From contig DAOTTX010000287.1 of the NCBI GenBank assembly GCA_034437515.1, positions 1 to 64,000 on the forward strand: 64,000 nt of DNA. Reading direction: 5' to 3'. Of this stretch, positions 44,909 to 53,014 are shown in pieces. The translations under genes were made by a program, and so were the position numbers. A model generated the notes under the pieces. It searched no databases. It was not told where the DNA came from and saw only the letters and a list, made by a program, of their open reading frames with translations. Every line of letters begins with the position of its first letter. Position 1 is the stretch's first letter. This DNA is from DAOTTX01 sp034437515 (GTDB lineage Bacteria; Chloroflexota; Anaerolineae; Aggregatilineales; Phototrophicaceae).

Positions 44909-44914
44909 ATTATA
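44909..44914 (-). promoter_or_regulatory. Possible -10 element for the signalling operon
   Basis: A perfect TATAAT on the minus strand, about 55 bases before the ATG at 44854. No good -35 box is seen 16-18 bases upstream. It could drive the REC-GGDEF, giant kinase and receiver genes as one transcript. Confidence 0.35.
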
Positions 44915-44975
44915 TCATCAGCGCATATGAGTAGTATTGAAGTTTGGAATTGCTAACCCAATCATCGGTCAACCG

Positions 44976-46076
44976 TCAAGAAAGTGGTGACCATGTCTTA
45001 CGCTTCTGGCTGGCACGTTCGCGCACCCTGGCGATGGCTGCTGGGGTGACGGCCTGCTCAAAACTGCGGAAGCCGGAAAGACGGAAGCCGTGCCGCGTGG
45101 CGATTTCGCCGATTTCCAGCACTTGCGCCACGCTGATCTCTCTACCGGTGGTGTAATCTTCGTAACGCCCCTCCAGAGCCAGTGCCATCGTTTCCGCCAT
45201 ACAAGCGTAAGCCTTGCCCGGCGGGAAGCCAAAGTCAAAGTTAAAGTTGACCGGCCCCGGCACCTCGACCATACCGCCCTCGATAACCAGTACATCATCG
45301 CGCACCTCGACCACCCGGCGGGAGACATCACGCGGCCTCGCCACATCACAGACCACCGCACCAGGCTTGAGATGTGCCGGCTCAATGATGGCGTCAATCG
45401 CGCTCGTCACCGTGAGGATCAGATCGGCCTCGTAGATCACGTCGATGTCCGTCCCCGCTGTGACCGTCGCCCGGTAGCCTTCGCAACGTTCGCGGATGGC
45501 TTCGGTCGCTGCCCCTCGCCGCCCGACCAGCAGCAGACGTTCACATTCACGGGCGAGCATCTCCGCGCAGGTCTTACCGATTGCGCCGGTCGCACCGACG
45601 ACCGCAACGGTCGCCTCGGTGATGTCCAGTTCCATCGTCAGCGCGGCCTCTTTGATGGCCTCGACCGCGATATAGATGGTGTAACTGTCACCGGTCGTCA
45701 CCGGCAGGTCGAGTTGTTCGGCGATGGTCACACCGCTATCACCGACGACGGACGTAAACGCACCCAAACCGAGAATACGTGCGCCCAATTTTTCCGCTTT
45801 GTGCCCGGCAGCGATGATCTTTTTGTAGACCGTTTCCGGCGGCATTGCCATCATGGTCGGTGGGGTCAACGGGCAAGCGATGAACCAGCCAGTCAGCCGG
45901 TTCTCGTCGTACTCTGAGACGATGTCTTCGATCTGCGAGATGTAAACGGGGGGAGCAAAACGAGAGAAAAAGTTAATCTGCCGTTCGGTGAGTAGCTTAC
46001 CAAGCAGCGGCAACTTGCGTGAGACATCCCGCTTGATGTGAATCGGATGGATGATAAAAGCAAACGTATCTTCCAC
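44976..46076 (-). CDS. Acyl-ACP reductase-like (AAR) dehydrogenase
   Basis: 366 residues. It follows the cyanobacterial long-chain acyl-ACP reductase closely from memory: GLGAFTSVVGD, TTGDSYTIYIAVEAI, LDITEATVAVVGATGAIGKTC (NADPH-binding loop), LVIEGGMVEVPG, and ACMAETMALALEG with Cys at about 292, where AAR has its thioester-forming Cys. AAR turns acyl-ACP into fatty aldehyde. The GTG at 46076 is chosen because homologues begin there (FAFIIHP) and GGAAAG lies upstream; a TTG at 46118 would start at the predicted transcription start. No aldehyde-deformylating oxygenase gene is in the window, so the end product may be an aldehyde or alcohol. Confidence 0.75.
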   Translation of the reverse strand: MEDTFAFIIHPIHIKRDVSRKLPLLGKLLTERQINFFSRFAPPVYISQIEDIVSEYDENRLTGWFIACPLTPPTMMAMPPETVYKKIIAAGHKAEKLGARILGLGAFTSVVGDSGVTIAEQLDLPVTTGDSYTIYIAVEAIKEAALTMELDITEATVAVVGATGAIGKTCAEMLARECERLLLVGRRGAATEAIRERCEGYRATVTAGTDIDVIYEADLILTVTSAIDAIIEPAHLKPGAVVCDVARPRDVSRRVVEVRDDVLVIEGGMVEVPGPVNFNFDFGFPPGKAYACMAETMALALEGRYEDYTTGREISVAQVLEIGEIATRHGFRLSGFRSFEQAVTPAAIARVRERASQKRKTWSPLS

Positions 46077-46139
46077 GAATAAGTTCTTTCCAAATAGGAC
46101 GAATAGATTTGTTCGCAACGCATTGGTACATCTATTCTA

Positions 46140-46145
46140 ATTATA
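46140..46145 (-). promoter_or_regulatory. Possible -10 element for the AAR-like gene
   Basis: TATAAT on the minus strand. The -35 region (AACCTG at 17 bases) is weak. It allows the AAR-like gene to be transcribed apart from the upstream genes, across a 155-base gap. Confidence 0.35.
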
Positions 46146-46231
46146 GTGGAAGTGATACGCAGCAGGTTGTAACGATCTCGCAACCCCGTTAACGGCGTCC
46201 TACGATTGCCATCTCATCATCCATTGATCGT

Positions 46232-47554
46232 CTACCAGTCTTCCCAACTATCATGGAGTTCGGGCAGTTCCTCATCCGGGCGGGGGTAGAACCGCTTGTG
46301 AACGTCACCATGCCGGATGATGTGATGATCGCTTTCCTCAAAGGTGACGTTACGGCTAATCACACGACGTGAGGGCGACGCCACGATCACCACATCGGAT
46401 TCGATCATACGACCGGGGAAAACCACCATCCCCGACCCGATGCGGCAGTTGTGCCCGATGGCACTCCCTAAAACGATCTGCCCGACACTGCCGAGTTCGG
46501 CGTCGATGTTGGCAGCGCGGATGGGCTTCTGCGCGATCAAGTTAAAGTCGGTGAAGGTGTTCCCCGCGCCGACAAAGCTGTTGCGCCCGATGACACACAT
46601 CTGCAAGCAGGTGTTCTGCGCGATGATGGTGTTTTCCATCACGGCGGTCAGGTAAAGGGAGGCACGGAACGGCAGAAAGCACCCGTCCGCGACGGTACTC
46701 ATCATCAGCACACAGCCAGCGTCGAGAGTCACGTTGCTACCGATGGTGCAATTGTCGATCACCACCCCCGCACCGATGGTCACGTTGTCGCCAATTTTCG
46801 CCGGGCCGCGAATGATCGCCGAGGGGTCAATCGTACAGCCGGTGCCGATCTCAACCGCACCGGAGGCAGTCAGGATCTGCTTTTGCTCGACGATGGCCCG
46901 CCACAACATCTTGACTTGTTTGAAAACACTTTGCTCGATCATTTTATCTAGCCGACCGGCACGTCCGAAGTTGCCGTAAATGATGGTCGCAAAATAGATG
47001 TGTACCCAGCTCTCGATGGAAATAATCGACCGCATCGGAGCGTAGTGCGTCAGGTCGCCCTGCTCCATCGTCATGAAGTCCGGCACACTGTAAAAGCCGA
47101 TCTCGTGTGCATCGCTCGGCACAGTAACGGGGACGATCTCGTCTTCGTAGCCGTTGGGGAAGTACCACAAATCAACCATAAACACGATGCCGTCTTCCGT
47201 CGATGCCGGTCGAAAGCTCTTTTGCAGCGGCAGCGTGTAAGTGTGGAACGCCTTGTCACTCACCGGGAAGGACGCCTGACAGGCGTGACCGGTCTTACGG
47301 GCTTCATCGACAAAATACTGCAAGAACTCAATATCGAACCACAGGCTCTCTTTGTAGACGACGGACTCCCCTTTGACGCGGTAGAGGTCGTCGGCACTCT
47401 GGAAAACCCCGCCCAGGTCGATATTCTCGTTGAACACCTCGGAAAACAACACTTCCTGATGGATTTTGAGCGGCTCAACACCGATGGTCAGCGAACTCGC
47501 CGGTTCGTTGAAGGGTGGGATAGGACGTTTATCTTCGATAATATAACGATACAT
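46232..47554 (-). CDS. Left-handed beta-helix (hexapeptide repeat) protein
   Basis: 440 residues. From about 240 to 400 the sequence has hexapeptide repeats of the type [LIV]-G-x4 (AVEIGTGCTIDPSAI, AKIGDNVTIGAG, CTIGSNVTLDAG, CVIGRNSFVGAG), the left-handed beta-helix used by acyl- and nucleotidyl-transferases such as GlmU and LpxA. The N-terminal 200 residues are not recognised; the beginning (PPFNEPASSLTIGVEPL) faintly recalls GlmU-like sugar nucleotidyltransferases (PLTxTRPVxDLRxG), without their Rossmann loop. A catalytic His in the helix cannot be assigned. GGAG lies 6 bases before the ATG, and the stop of the hydrolase gene 12 bases before. Confidence 0.65.
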   Translation of the reverse strand: MYRYIIEDKRPIPPFNEPASSLTIGVEPLKIHQEVLFSEVFNENIDLGGVFQSADDLYRVKGESVVYKESLWFDIEFLQYFVDEARKTGHACQASFPVSDKAFHTYTLPLQKSFRPASTEDGIVFMVDLWYFPNGYEDEIVPVTVPSDAHEIGFYSVPDFMTMEQGDLTHYAPMRSIISIESWVHIYFATIIYGNFGRAGRLDKMIEQSVFKQVKMLWRAIVEQKQILTASGAVEIGTGCTIDPSAIIRGPAKIGDNVTIGAGVVIDNCTIGSNVTLDAGCVLMMSTVADGCFLPFRASLYLTAVMENTIIAQNTCLQMCVIGRNSFVGAGNTFTDFNLIAQKPIRAANIDAELGSVGQIVLGSAIGHNCRIGSGMVVFPGRMIESDVVIVASPSRRVISRNVTFEESDHHIIRHGDVHKRFYPRPDEELPELHDSWEDW

Positions 47555-47566
47555 AACATTCTCCGT

Positions 47567-48355
47567 TTAACCATTGTGGAGGAAATCCCGGATGGTTTCT
47601 TGAAAGCGTTGGGGTTCATCCATCATCGGGAAGTGACCTGACCCTTCAAACTTGACGATTTTGCTGGTCGGGGCGCACTGTTTGAGGACATCGGCCTGCC
47701 TGGGGTCTACGACACGATCATGCTTGCCATAGATGCCGAGCAGTGGCATTTGGATCGCGCCGATCTGCTCGCGCAGGTCGGTTTCTCGCAGCGTACCAAT
47801 ACTCTGGAAAAACGAGTCTGCGGTAATTTTTGAGATGTCCGTCGCAATCATCTTACCCACCGACCGCCCATCTTTGGCGATGAAATAAGCATACGCACGG
47901 ATGAACAGGCGCAGTAACACAGGTGTCGTCCACATGATGCGAGCGATACCCTTATAACCGGAGAACTTCAGCAGCAAGTTGAGCGAGTCCCCGTTGATGG
48001 GTGACCCGATCACGGTCGTCTTGACGATCTTCTCCGGTGAGAGCAGCGAGGCCGCCAGCGAAACCGTCCCGCCCATCGAATGCCCGATGATCGCCGCTTT
48101 AGGGATGCCGAGGCGATCCATAAATTGGTTGACGGAGACGACGAAGTTATCAACCGAGAAGTTCGAGTTACGGTCAAACGACTCGCCGAAGCCGAAGAAA
48201 TCGAGCGCGTAGGTTTTGAATTCTTTACTGAGGGTTTCCAGCGTGCTGCGCCACAGCGCCCACGAGCCTAACCATCCATGCAGCAAAAGAACAGGGCGAC
48301 CTCGCCCTAACGTTTCGTAATGGACGATGCCCTGTTCCGTGACCAAAGTTGGCAC
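47567..48355 (-). CDS. Alpha/beta hydrolase with complete triad
   Basis: 262 residues. Oxyanion motif LLLHGWLGSWALW, nucleophile elbow IIGHSMGGTVSL (Ser present), an acid in YGKHDRVVD and His in GSGHFPMMDEP. The GTG at 48355 (VPTLVTEQG) is chosen because AGGAC lies 9 bases upstream and homologues start there; the longer in-frame stretch to 48658 runs antisense-like through the GTPase gene and is low-complexity. It is most like esterase/haloperoxidase-type enzymes. Third gene of the PATAN-GTPase operon. Its paralogue at 34565-35653 lacks the Ser. Confidence 0.8.
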   Translation of the reverse strand: MPTLVTEQGIVHYETLGRGRPVLLLHGWLGSWALWRSTLETLSKEFKTYALDFFGFGESFDRNSNFSVDNFVVSVNQFMDRLGIPKAAIIGHSMGGTVSLAASLLSPEKIVKTTVIGSPINGDSLNLLLKFSGYKGIARIMWTTPVLLRLFIRAYAYFIAKDGRSVGKMIATDISKITADSFFQSIGTLRETDLREQIGAIQMPLLGIYGKHDRVVDPRQADVLKQCAPTSKIVKFEGSGHFPMMDEPQRFQETIRDFLHNG

Positions 48356-48404
48356 AATTGATTGTCCTGTAGTTTCGTCGAATGGAAACCTAAACCGAGG
48401 TGGT

Positions 48405-48938
48405 TTAGTCCATTTCCTCCAAAATCGTGTAGAGCAGTTCGAGCAGGACATCACGCACGCTGTCGCGTTGTGTGGCGACGCAAGGCAATAACTTGACTTC
48501 AGGCTCAATCCGCAGGGCGATACGCATGTCCTCCGGGTCCCACGCTTCGGGGTGATCCTGTTTGTTTGCGGCGACGACATAAGGGGTCGGCGCATAAGCG
48601 CGGAAGGTTTCCAGAATACTCTTGGCCTCGCGGAACGTTTCCGGTTTGGCGCTGTCAACCATGACGATGAAGCCTAGCATCCCTTCTGCCAGGATCTCCC
48701 ACATGAAGTCGAAGCGACGTTGCCCCGGTGTACCGAACAAATACAAGACCAGATCATCATCAACGGTGATGCGACCGAAGTCCATCGCGACCGTTGTCGC
48801 TTCTTTTTCCTCGGATTCGGCAGTGCCTTTGGCGATCCCGCGTTCAGTAGAGACGACTTCAATCTCACTGATCGACCGGATGAATTCCGTTTTACCAGAG
48901 CTGAAAGGCCCCGTGACAACCATTTTAACAGTTTGCAT
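48405..48938 (-). CDS. Ras-like small GTPase (MglA/CvnD type)
   Basis: 177 residues. P-loop GPFSSGKT (10-17), a switch region with acidic TAESEEKEATTVAMDFG, G3 GTPGQ (69-73) and G4 NKQD (125-128), then a G5-like CVATQRDS. The form FGTPGQRRF and the absence of an extended tail fit the prokaryotic Ras-like group that includes MglA and the CvnD GTPases of Streptomyces conservons. MglA-type proteins set polarity or gate envelope machines. A roadblock-type partner is not next to it; the upstream PATAN-domain gene is the nearest candidate partner. Confidence 0.82.
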   Translation of the reverse strand: MQTVKMVVTGPFSSGKTEFIRSISEIEVVSTERGIAKGTAESEEKEATTVAMDFGRITVDDDLVLYLFGTPGQRRFDFMWEILAEGMLGFIVMVDSAKPETFREAKSILETFRAYAPTPYVVAANKQDHPEAWDPEDMRIALRIEPEVKLLPCVATQRDSVRDVLLELLYTILEEMD

Positions 48939-48999
48939 AATTACCCGCTCTTCCCGTATGCTGTCGAGAACGACGTCGAATAAACCGACTCGATGACTA

Positions 49000-49878
49000 C
49001 TAAATAGACTTGATCTTATCGATCAACTTGCTGACCACATCACGCTGCACCGGTTGTTGCCGCTTGCGTCGTGATGACCCGGCCCGGCGTGATGACGCCG
49101 CCTTCGGGTCCGCCGCTGGTTTCACCAGCATGACCAACCCGGCTTGCTCTAACCCATAAACCACCCGACGAATTTCTAATTCGGACATGTTGTTGGCTTT
49201 GGCGATCTGCCGGATCGTATTCTTCGGGTTCACGAAGGAGACCACCCGCCATTCTTCCACACCCAGGTGAATGCCCTTGAACTTCTCTTTCGGGTTTTCC
49301 GGGAACTTCAGCGCCATGTCCAGGTTGGGCAGATAGTCGATCAACTCTTGATCGGCTCGGATCCGCCGCGCCCCTTCGATAATCACATTTTCCAGGTCAA
49401 TCGGCACCAGGATGCGATCACTAGGCGGCAGTGTATTGTCTTCAAACCGGAACGGCTCGTTGTTCCAGGACATCAGGTTATAAACGGTATCAAGCGTAAA
49501 CTGCTGGATACTGTTCACAATATCGCTCTGAGAGACATAATTCGCACCGATTAAGCGCATCGCCAGGGCTTTATCACTGGTGCCCTTCGCACGCTCACGG
49601 ATGATCGAGGTTTGCTGGTCACTCAGTTTACCGGCTTTGTTCAACATTGCCGCCAGGTCATTCTTTTGACCGGCCAGTGCGGCAAAGACGAGCTTCCCTG
49701 CCTTGAAAGCGATACTCGCCTTCTTGTCACCGGGAGCCATCTTCTCATTCTTCATGGCGTCTTTTTCACCGGTTGGCACGGCTTCATGGATCATCAATGT
49801 CCCTGTACGACCAGAGAGATTGATAAGATTTAGGAGTTGGGTCGCGCTAAAATCTCTGAGGTTACCTTGCAGCGGCAT
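49000..49878 (-). CDS. DUF4388 (PATAN) domain protein
   Basis: 292 residues. The DUF4388/PATAN start is typical: MPLQGNLRDFSATQLLNLINLSGRTGTLMI, with the later IAFKAGKLVFA and a helical middle. The central part (about 100-200) has SQSDIVNSIQQFTLDTVYNLMSWNNEPFRFE, matching the second half of the family. After about 215 there is a small winged-helix-like stretch (RQIAKANNMSELEIRRVVYGLEQAGLVM) and a basic tail. PATAN proteins often work with receiver domains or GTPases in motility and polarity control. First gene of the five-gene operon. Confidence 0.78.
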   Translation of the reverse strand: MPLQGNLRDFSATQLLNLINLSGRTGTLMIHEAVPTGEKDAMKNEKMAPGDKKASIAFKAGKLVFAALAGQKNDLAAMLNKAGKLSDQQTSIIRERAKGTSDKALAMRLIGANYVSQSDIVNSIQQFTLDTVYNLMSWNNEPFRFEDNTLPPSDRILVPIDLENVIIEGARRIRADQELIDYLPNLDMALKFPENPKEKFKGIHLGVEEWRVVSFVNPKNTIRQIAKANNMSELEIRRVVYGLEQAGLVMLVKPAADPKAASSRRAGSSRRKRQQPVQRDVVSKLIDKIKSI

Positions 49879-49988
49879 TCATGCCCCCATCAGCTATAAA
49901 GCTATACGATACTGCACTGATTATAGCCGGGTGATATAGTCGAGTCAACTGCCCCAAGACAGGCCTCAACTGCCATCGACTTCTGAAC

Positions 49989-49994
49989 TATAAT
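49989..49994 (+). promoter_or_regulatory. -10 element of the DUF3048 gene
   Basis: Perfect TATAAT; the -35 region is poor. A transcript starting near 50001 would exclude an ATG at 49998 and supports the start at 50031. Confidence 0.45.
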
Positions 49995-50030
49995 GTAATG
50001 CAGTCCATAAATCTACTCAAAAGGACGCTT

Positions 50031-51176
50031 ATGAAACGTCTCTGGATGATCTTGATCTTTAGTTTCACGATCACCGTTCTTACACAGGATATATCACGAA
50101 CCGGCTCATCAAACCTTGAGATTTCACAATCGCCGGAAAATACACCGACCGCAACACCAGTTGCGACGTTCCCTGACGACGTCAACCCGCTGACCGGCCT
50201 GACAGTCGAAGACCCCGCCTTGCTAGAACGCCGGCCTATCGTGGTGAAAATCTCCAACGCACCGCCGTTGGTGCGCCCACAAGCTGGCTTAAACCAGGCT
50301 GATCTGGTTTTCGAGCATTACGCCGAGGGCGGCCTGACGCGCTTCTCCGCTGTGTTTTACGGGCAAACACCCACCCGCGTTGGTTCGATCCGCAGCGCCC
50401 GTTTGATCGACCATGAAATCGTACCGATGGTCGATGGTATGTTGGTTTTCTCCGGTGGCAGCATCGGTGTGGAAACCTACATCTACGGCAGCGATGTGAT
50501 CGACCCGGACTTCCAGCACGCACCACACCGCTACATCCCGGCCTCGGAATACGCCGAACGCGCCTATAAGGGCGTGCTCTACGGCTTGCCTTACTATTGG
50601 CGCGATGAGTCAATCCCGGTGCCGCATAATATGTTCGCCAACCTCGAAGCGATCTGGCAACTCGCCGCCGAGGACGGACATGGGCAGCGGGCGCGGCTGC
50701 AAGGGCTGGCCTTCGATGACGAAGCCCCCACAGACGACAGCGGCCCGGCAACTGACATCGACATCCGCTACCGCGCCACACGGGTGCGCTGGGTTTATGA
50801 TGCCGACACCAACACCTATCTACGCTACGCGGACGGTGAACCACATTTCGACGCCGCCAGCGACACCCAGGTTCGTGCGGATAACGTGGTCGTCATGTAC
50901 AGTGAACACGTCGCCACCGAAGTCATCGAGAGCCAATGGCAGGGCAGCATCAGCTACAGCACGCAGATTCAAATGTGGGATCAAGCCGATGTCGTCCTGC
51001 TACGTGATGGCAAACGTTATGATGGCTACTGGTTCCGCACGATCCGTGAAGACTTGATCGCGCTACGCACCGACGACGGCGAAGTGCTGCCGCTCAAACC
51101 GGGCAACACATGGTTTCAGATCGTCCGATTGCCCGAACAGCAAGACTCGGCGGAAGAATGGCTCACAATCGAGTAA
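50031..51176 (+). CDS. Secreted DUF3048 protein
   Basis: 381 residues. The ATG at 50031 has AAAGGA 6 bases upstream and starts a signal-peptide-like helix (MKRLWMILIFSFTITVL). DUF3048 features: NPLTGLTVEDPALLERRPIVVKISN, RPQAGLNQADLVFEHYAEGGLTRFSAVFYG, RVGSIRSARL, and a second half with WQGSISYSTQIQMW and GYWFR. The family is typified by YerB of Bacillus, a lipoprotein without a clear enzymatic role. Here no lipobox Cys follows the helix. The Thr/Pro spacer suggests an exported protein. Confidence 0.82.
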   Translation: MKRLWMILIFSFTITVLTQDISRTGSSNLEISQSPENTPTATPVATFPDDVNPLTGLTVEDPALLERRPIVVKISNAPPLVRPQAGLNQADLVFEHYAEGGLTRFSAVFYGQTPTRVGSIRSARLIDHEIVPMVDGMLVFSGGSIGVETYIYGSDVIDPDFQHAPHRYIPASEYAERAYKGVLYGLPYYWRDESIPVPHNMFANLEAIWQLAAEDGHGQRARLQGLAFDDEAPTDDSGPATDIDIRYRATRVRWVYDADTNTYLRYADGEPHFDAASDTQVRADNVVVMYSEHVATEVIESQWQGSISYSTQIQMWDQADVVLLRDGKRYDGYWFRTIREDLIALRTDDGEVLPLKPGNTWFQIVRLPEQQDSAEEWLTIE

Positions 51177-51227
51177 TGATCTATCATATGGTGTAGAAGC
51201 CAGTTAAAAAGGGTTAGAGAAGGATTT

Positions 51228-52442
51228 ATGGCGGGGCAAACAACCATCGATAAGGGAATTCAGGCCATCCGACAGGGAAAGCATGTCGAAGGTGGGCGCT
51301 TGCTCAGGATCGCGTTACGTGATGAGAATCTGCCGCGTAAGATCAGGGCGATAGTCTTGCTGTGGCTGGCAGTGACGAAAAACACCCGTCAGGAAAAGCT
51401 CGATTGTTACAATCAGGCGCTCGCAGCCGACCCCGAGAACGAGCACGCCCAGCAGCAGCTCGCGGCGTTGCTCTCCGACGGGTTACCCCCCGTCCCCGGT
51501 GATACGCCAACCCAACCCGCGCCGTCCTCACAACCGGAAGAGACCACACAAAGCGCACCATCGAACGCACCACCACCGGGCGTTCCCGGTCAGGCCAGCG
51601 GCCCGCCGCAGGGTACCCCCACCCCACCAGCAAAGCAGCAACCGCAAGCGTTACGCTACAATCCGGAAAATCCCCCACGCACGGTCGGCATCCTCGGCGG
51701 CCCCAGCGGACCGGGCACCGGTTTTTTCGTCACCCGTGATGGACTGGTGGCGACCACACGCTTTGTGGTCGGCGGGGAAGAAGAGGTCACCATCGAATTA
51801 GAACGCGGCGAAACCATGCGTAAGCCGGTCGTGCGGGCATACCCCGAACTCGACCTCGCGTTCATCGACACCGAACTACGTGTGAACCAACTGCCGACGA
51901 CTTACGCCGCGCCGGTCATCCCGGAAAACATGTCCCTGACCGCCCTTTCTCACCGACACCGGGCTATGTCCGGTCAGCGTCGGGCGACCCGCAGCGAGGT
52001 CAGCACGGATTGGTTCCCGACCACTATTAATGTGGTCAACGATGCCGGCGGCAACCCCCTCTATAACGACCAGAACACGCTGGTCGGGATGCTCACACAC
52101 AACGCCAACCGCACCTCAGATTATGTATATGGCTTGAACATTCATACAATTTCGCGTTATGTGGAGTACTATATGCAAGAGGCGCGTGCCATTAAGGGTA
52201 AGCCGAGCTACTGTCCGCACTGCGGCTACTTGAGCCACGCGCTGACCGTCGGCGGGTATTACTGCGAGGTCTGCGGCGGGCTGCTGCCCCATGCACGCGA
52301 CATCCGGCGGGCACCACGACCACAACTAAGCGGATTCTACGGTGAGAACAAACACCGACCCTGCCCGCACTGTGAAGCCCGCGTCGGTTATTACGACGGG
52401 CGCTGCCTGCGCTGCGGTCAATCACCACAAGCTAAGCGATAG
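51228..52442 (+). CDS. Trypsin-like-fold protein without triad, with zinc ribbons
   Basis: 404 residues. A helical TPR-like start (about 1-85), a Pro/Gln-rich linker (about 86-150), then a two-barrel protease-like domain (about 160-310). It matches the HtrA/trypsin order: GTGFFVTRDGLVATTRFVV (where the family has TNAHVV), LDLAFIDTE (Asp present) and NDAGGNPLYN (where the family has GNSGGPL). Both His and Ser are thus absent. The C-terminal 80 residues have two zinc ribbons: CPHC with CEVC, and CPHC with CLRC. The protein has no signal peptide. It is probably a binding module. GAAGGA lies before the ATG. Confidence 0.72.
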   Translation: MAGQTTIDKGIQAIRQGKHVEGGRLLRIALRDENLPRKIRAIVLLWLAVTKNTRQEKLDCYNQALAADPENEHAQQQLAALLSDGLPPVPGDTPTQPAPSSQPEETTQSAPSNAPPPGVPGQASGPPQGTPTPPAKQQPQALRYNPENPPRTVGILGGPSGPGTGFFVTRDGLVATTRFVVGGEEEVTIELERGETMRKPVVRAYPELDLAFIDTELRVNQLPTTYAAPVIPENMSLTALSHRHRAMSGQRRATRSEVSTDWFPTTINVVNDAGGNPLYNDQNTLVGMLTHNANRTSDYVYGLNIHTISRYVEYYMQEARAIKGKPSYCPHCGYLSHALTVGGYYCEVCGGLLPHARDIRRAPRPQLSGFYGENKHRPCPHCEARVGYYDGRCLRCGQSPQAKR

Positions 52443-52458
52443 AGAAGGATTTGATGAC

Positions 52459-52944
52459 ATGCTATTTTCACGCAGAAAACGGGAACCAGATGAAGAACCG
52501 GAACGCCGCCCGATGAGTTTGGAGGAACATGCCGATACGGTCGAGCGGATTCTTCTCTCACTCGGTGTGGATACCGACGGCGCTCGTATGACCGACATCT
52601 TACAGGGATTCGGTTGGACGTTCCGGCGCGGCTCGGCAGAGATCGAGGTGTATATTTCCGAGCAGGAAGGCATCGGCTATCTGCAAGTGCTCGCGCCCAT
52701 TTTGCACATCCCGGCGACGGGTTTACTGCCGCTTTACCGCCACATGCTTGAACTCAACATGCAGTTGACCAATGCGTCTCTCGGCATTTACTACGACGTC
52801 ATCTATGTGTTCAACGAACGCCCACTCGAAGGGCTGGACGCCACCGAGACCAACAACATCGTCACGTTGGTGGCCGGCTATGCGGACGACCTCGACAACC
52901 AGCTTATCGAGGAATTTGGCGGTCGGCTGTTTTCACAAACGTGA
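52459..52944 (+). CDS. YbjN-domain protein
   Basis: 161 residues. YbjN/type III secretion chaperone-like fold: LEEHADTVERILLSLG, then FGWTFRRGSAEIEVYI, a strand GYLQVLAPIL, and LPLYRHMLELNMQLTNASLGIYYDVIYVFNERPLEGLD, characteristic of the family. The ATG at 52459 has GAAGGA 9 bases upstream; a longer in-frame frame reaching back to 52342 lies within the preceding gene. It follows that gene by 16 bases in the same direction and is probably cotranscribed. Confidence 0.75.
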   Translation: MLFSRRKREPDEEPERRPMSLEEHADTVERILLSLGVDTDGARMTDILQGFGWTFRRGSAEIEVYISEQEGIGYLQVLAPILHIPATGLLPLYRHMLELNMQLTNASLGIYYDVIYVFNERPLEGLDATETNNIVTLVAGYADDLDNQLIEEFGGRLFSQT

Positions 52945-52951
52945 CGTGAAA

Positions 52952-52979
52952 GCCGGGTGAGATGTTGCCCCTACCCGGC
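52952..52979. repeat. Palindromic unit between converging genes
   Basis: GCCGGGT (52952-52958) pairs with ACCCGGC (52973-52979) around a loop that contains TTGCCCCT. It sits between the YbjN gene and the minus-strand kinase gene, like the unit at 28712-28744, and may act as a terminator in both directions. Confidence 0.5.
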
Positions 52980-53014
52980 AACGATGGCTATTTGATTGAC
53001 GCCGAACACGCCAT

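Noticed and set aside
45090..45917. 275-codon plus-strand frame
   Set aside because: It is the complement of the AAR-like gene, whose motifs are clear, and encodes no known pattern.
48356..48658. N-terminal 101-codon extension of the alpha/beta hydrolase frame
   Set aside because: It overlaps the GTPase gene in another frame and has Ser/Arg-rich noise; the GTG at 48355 has a ribosome site and fits the family start.
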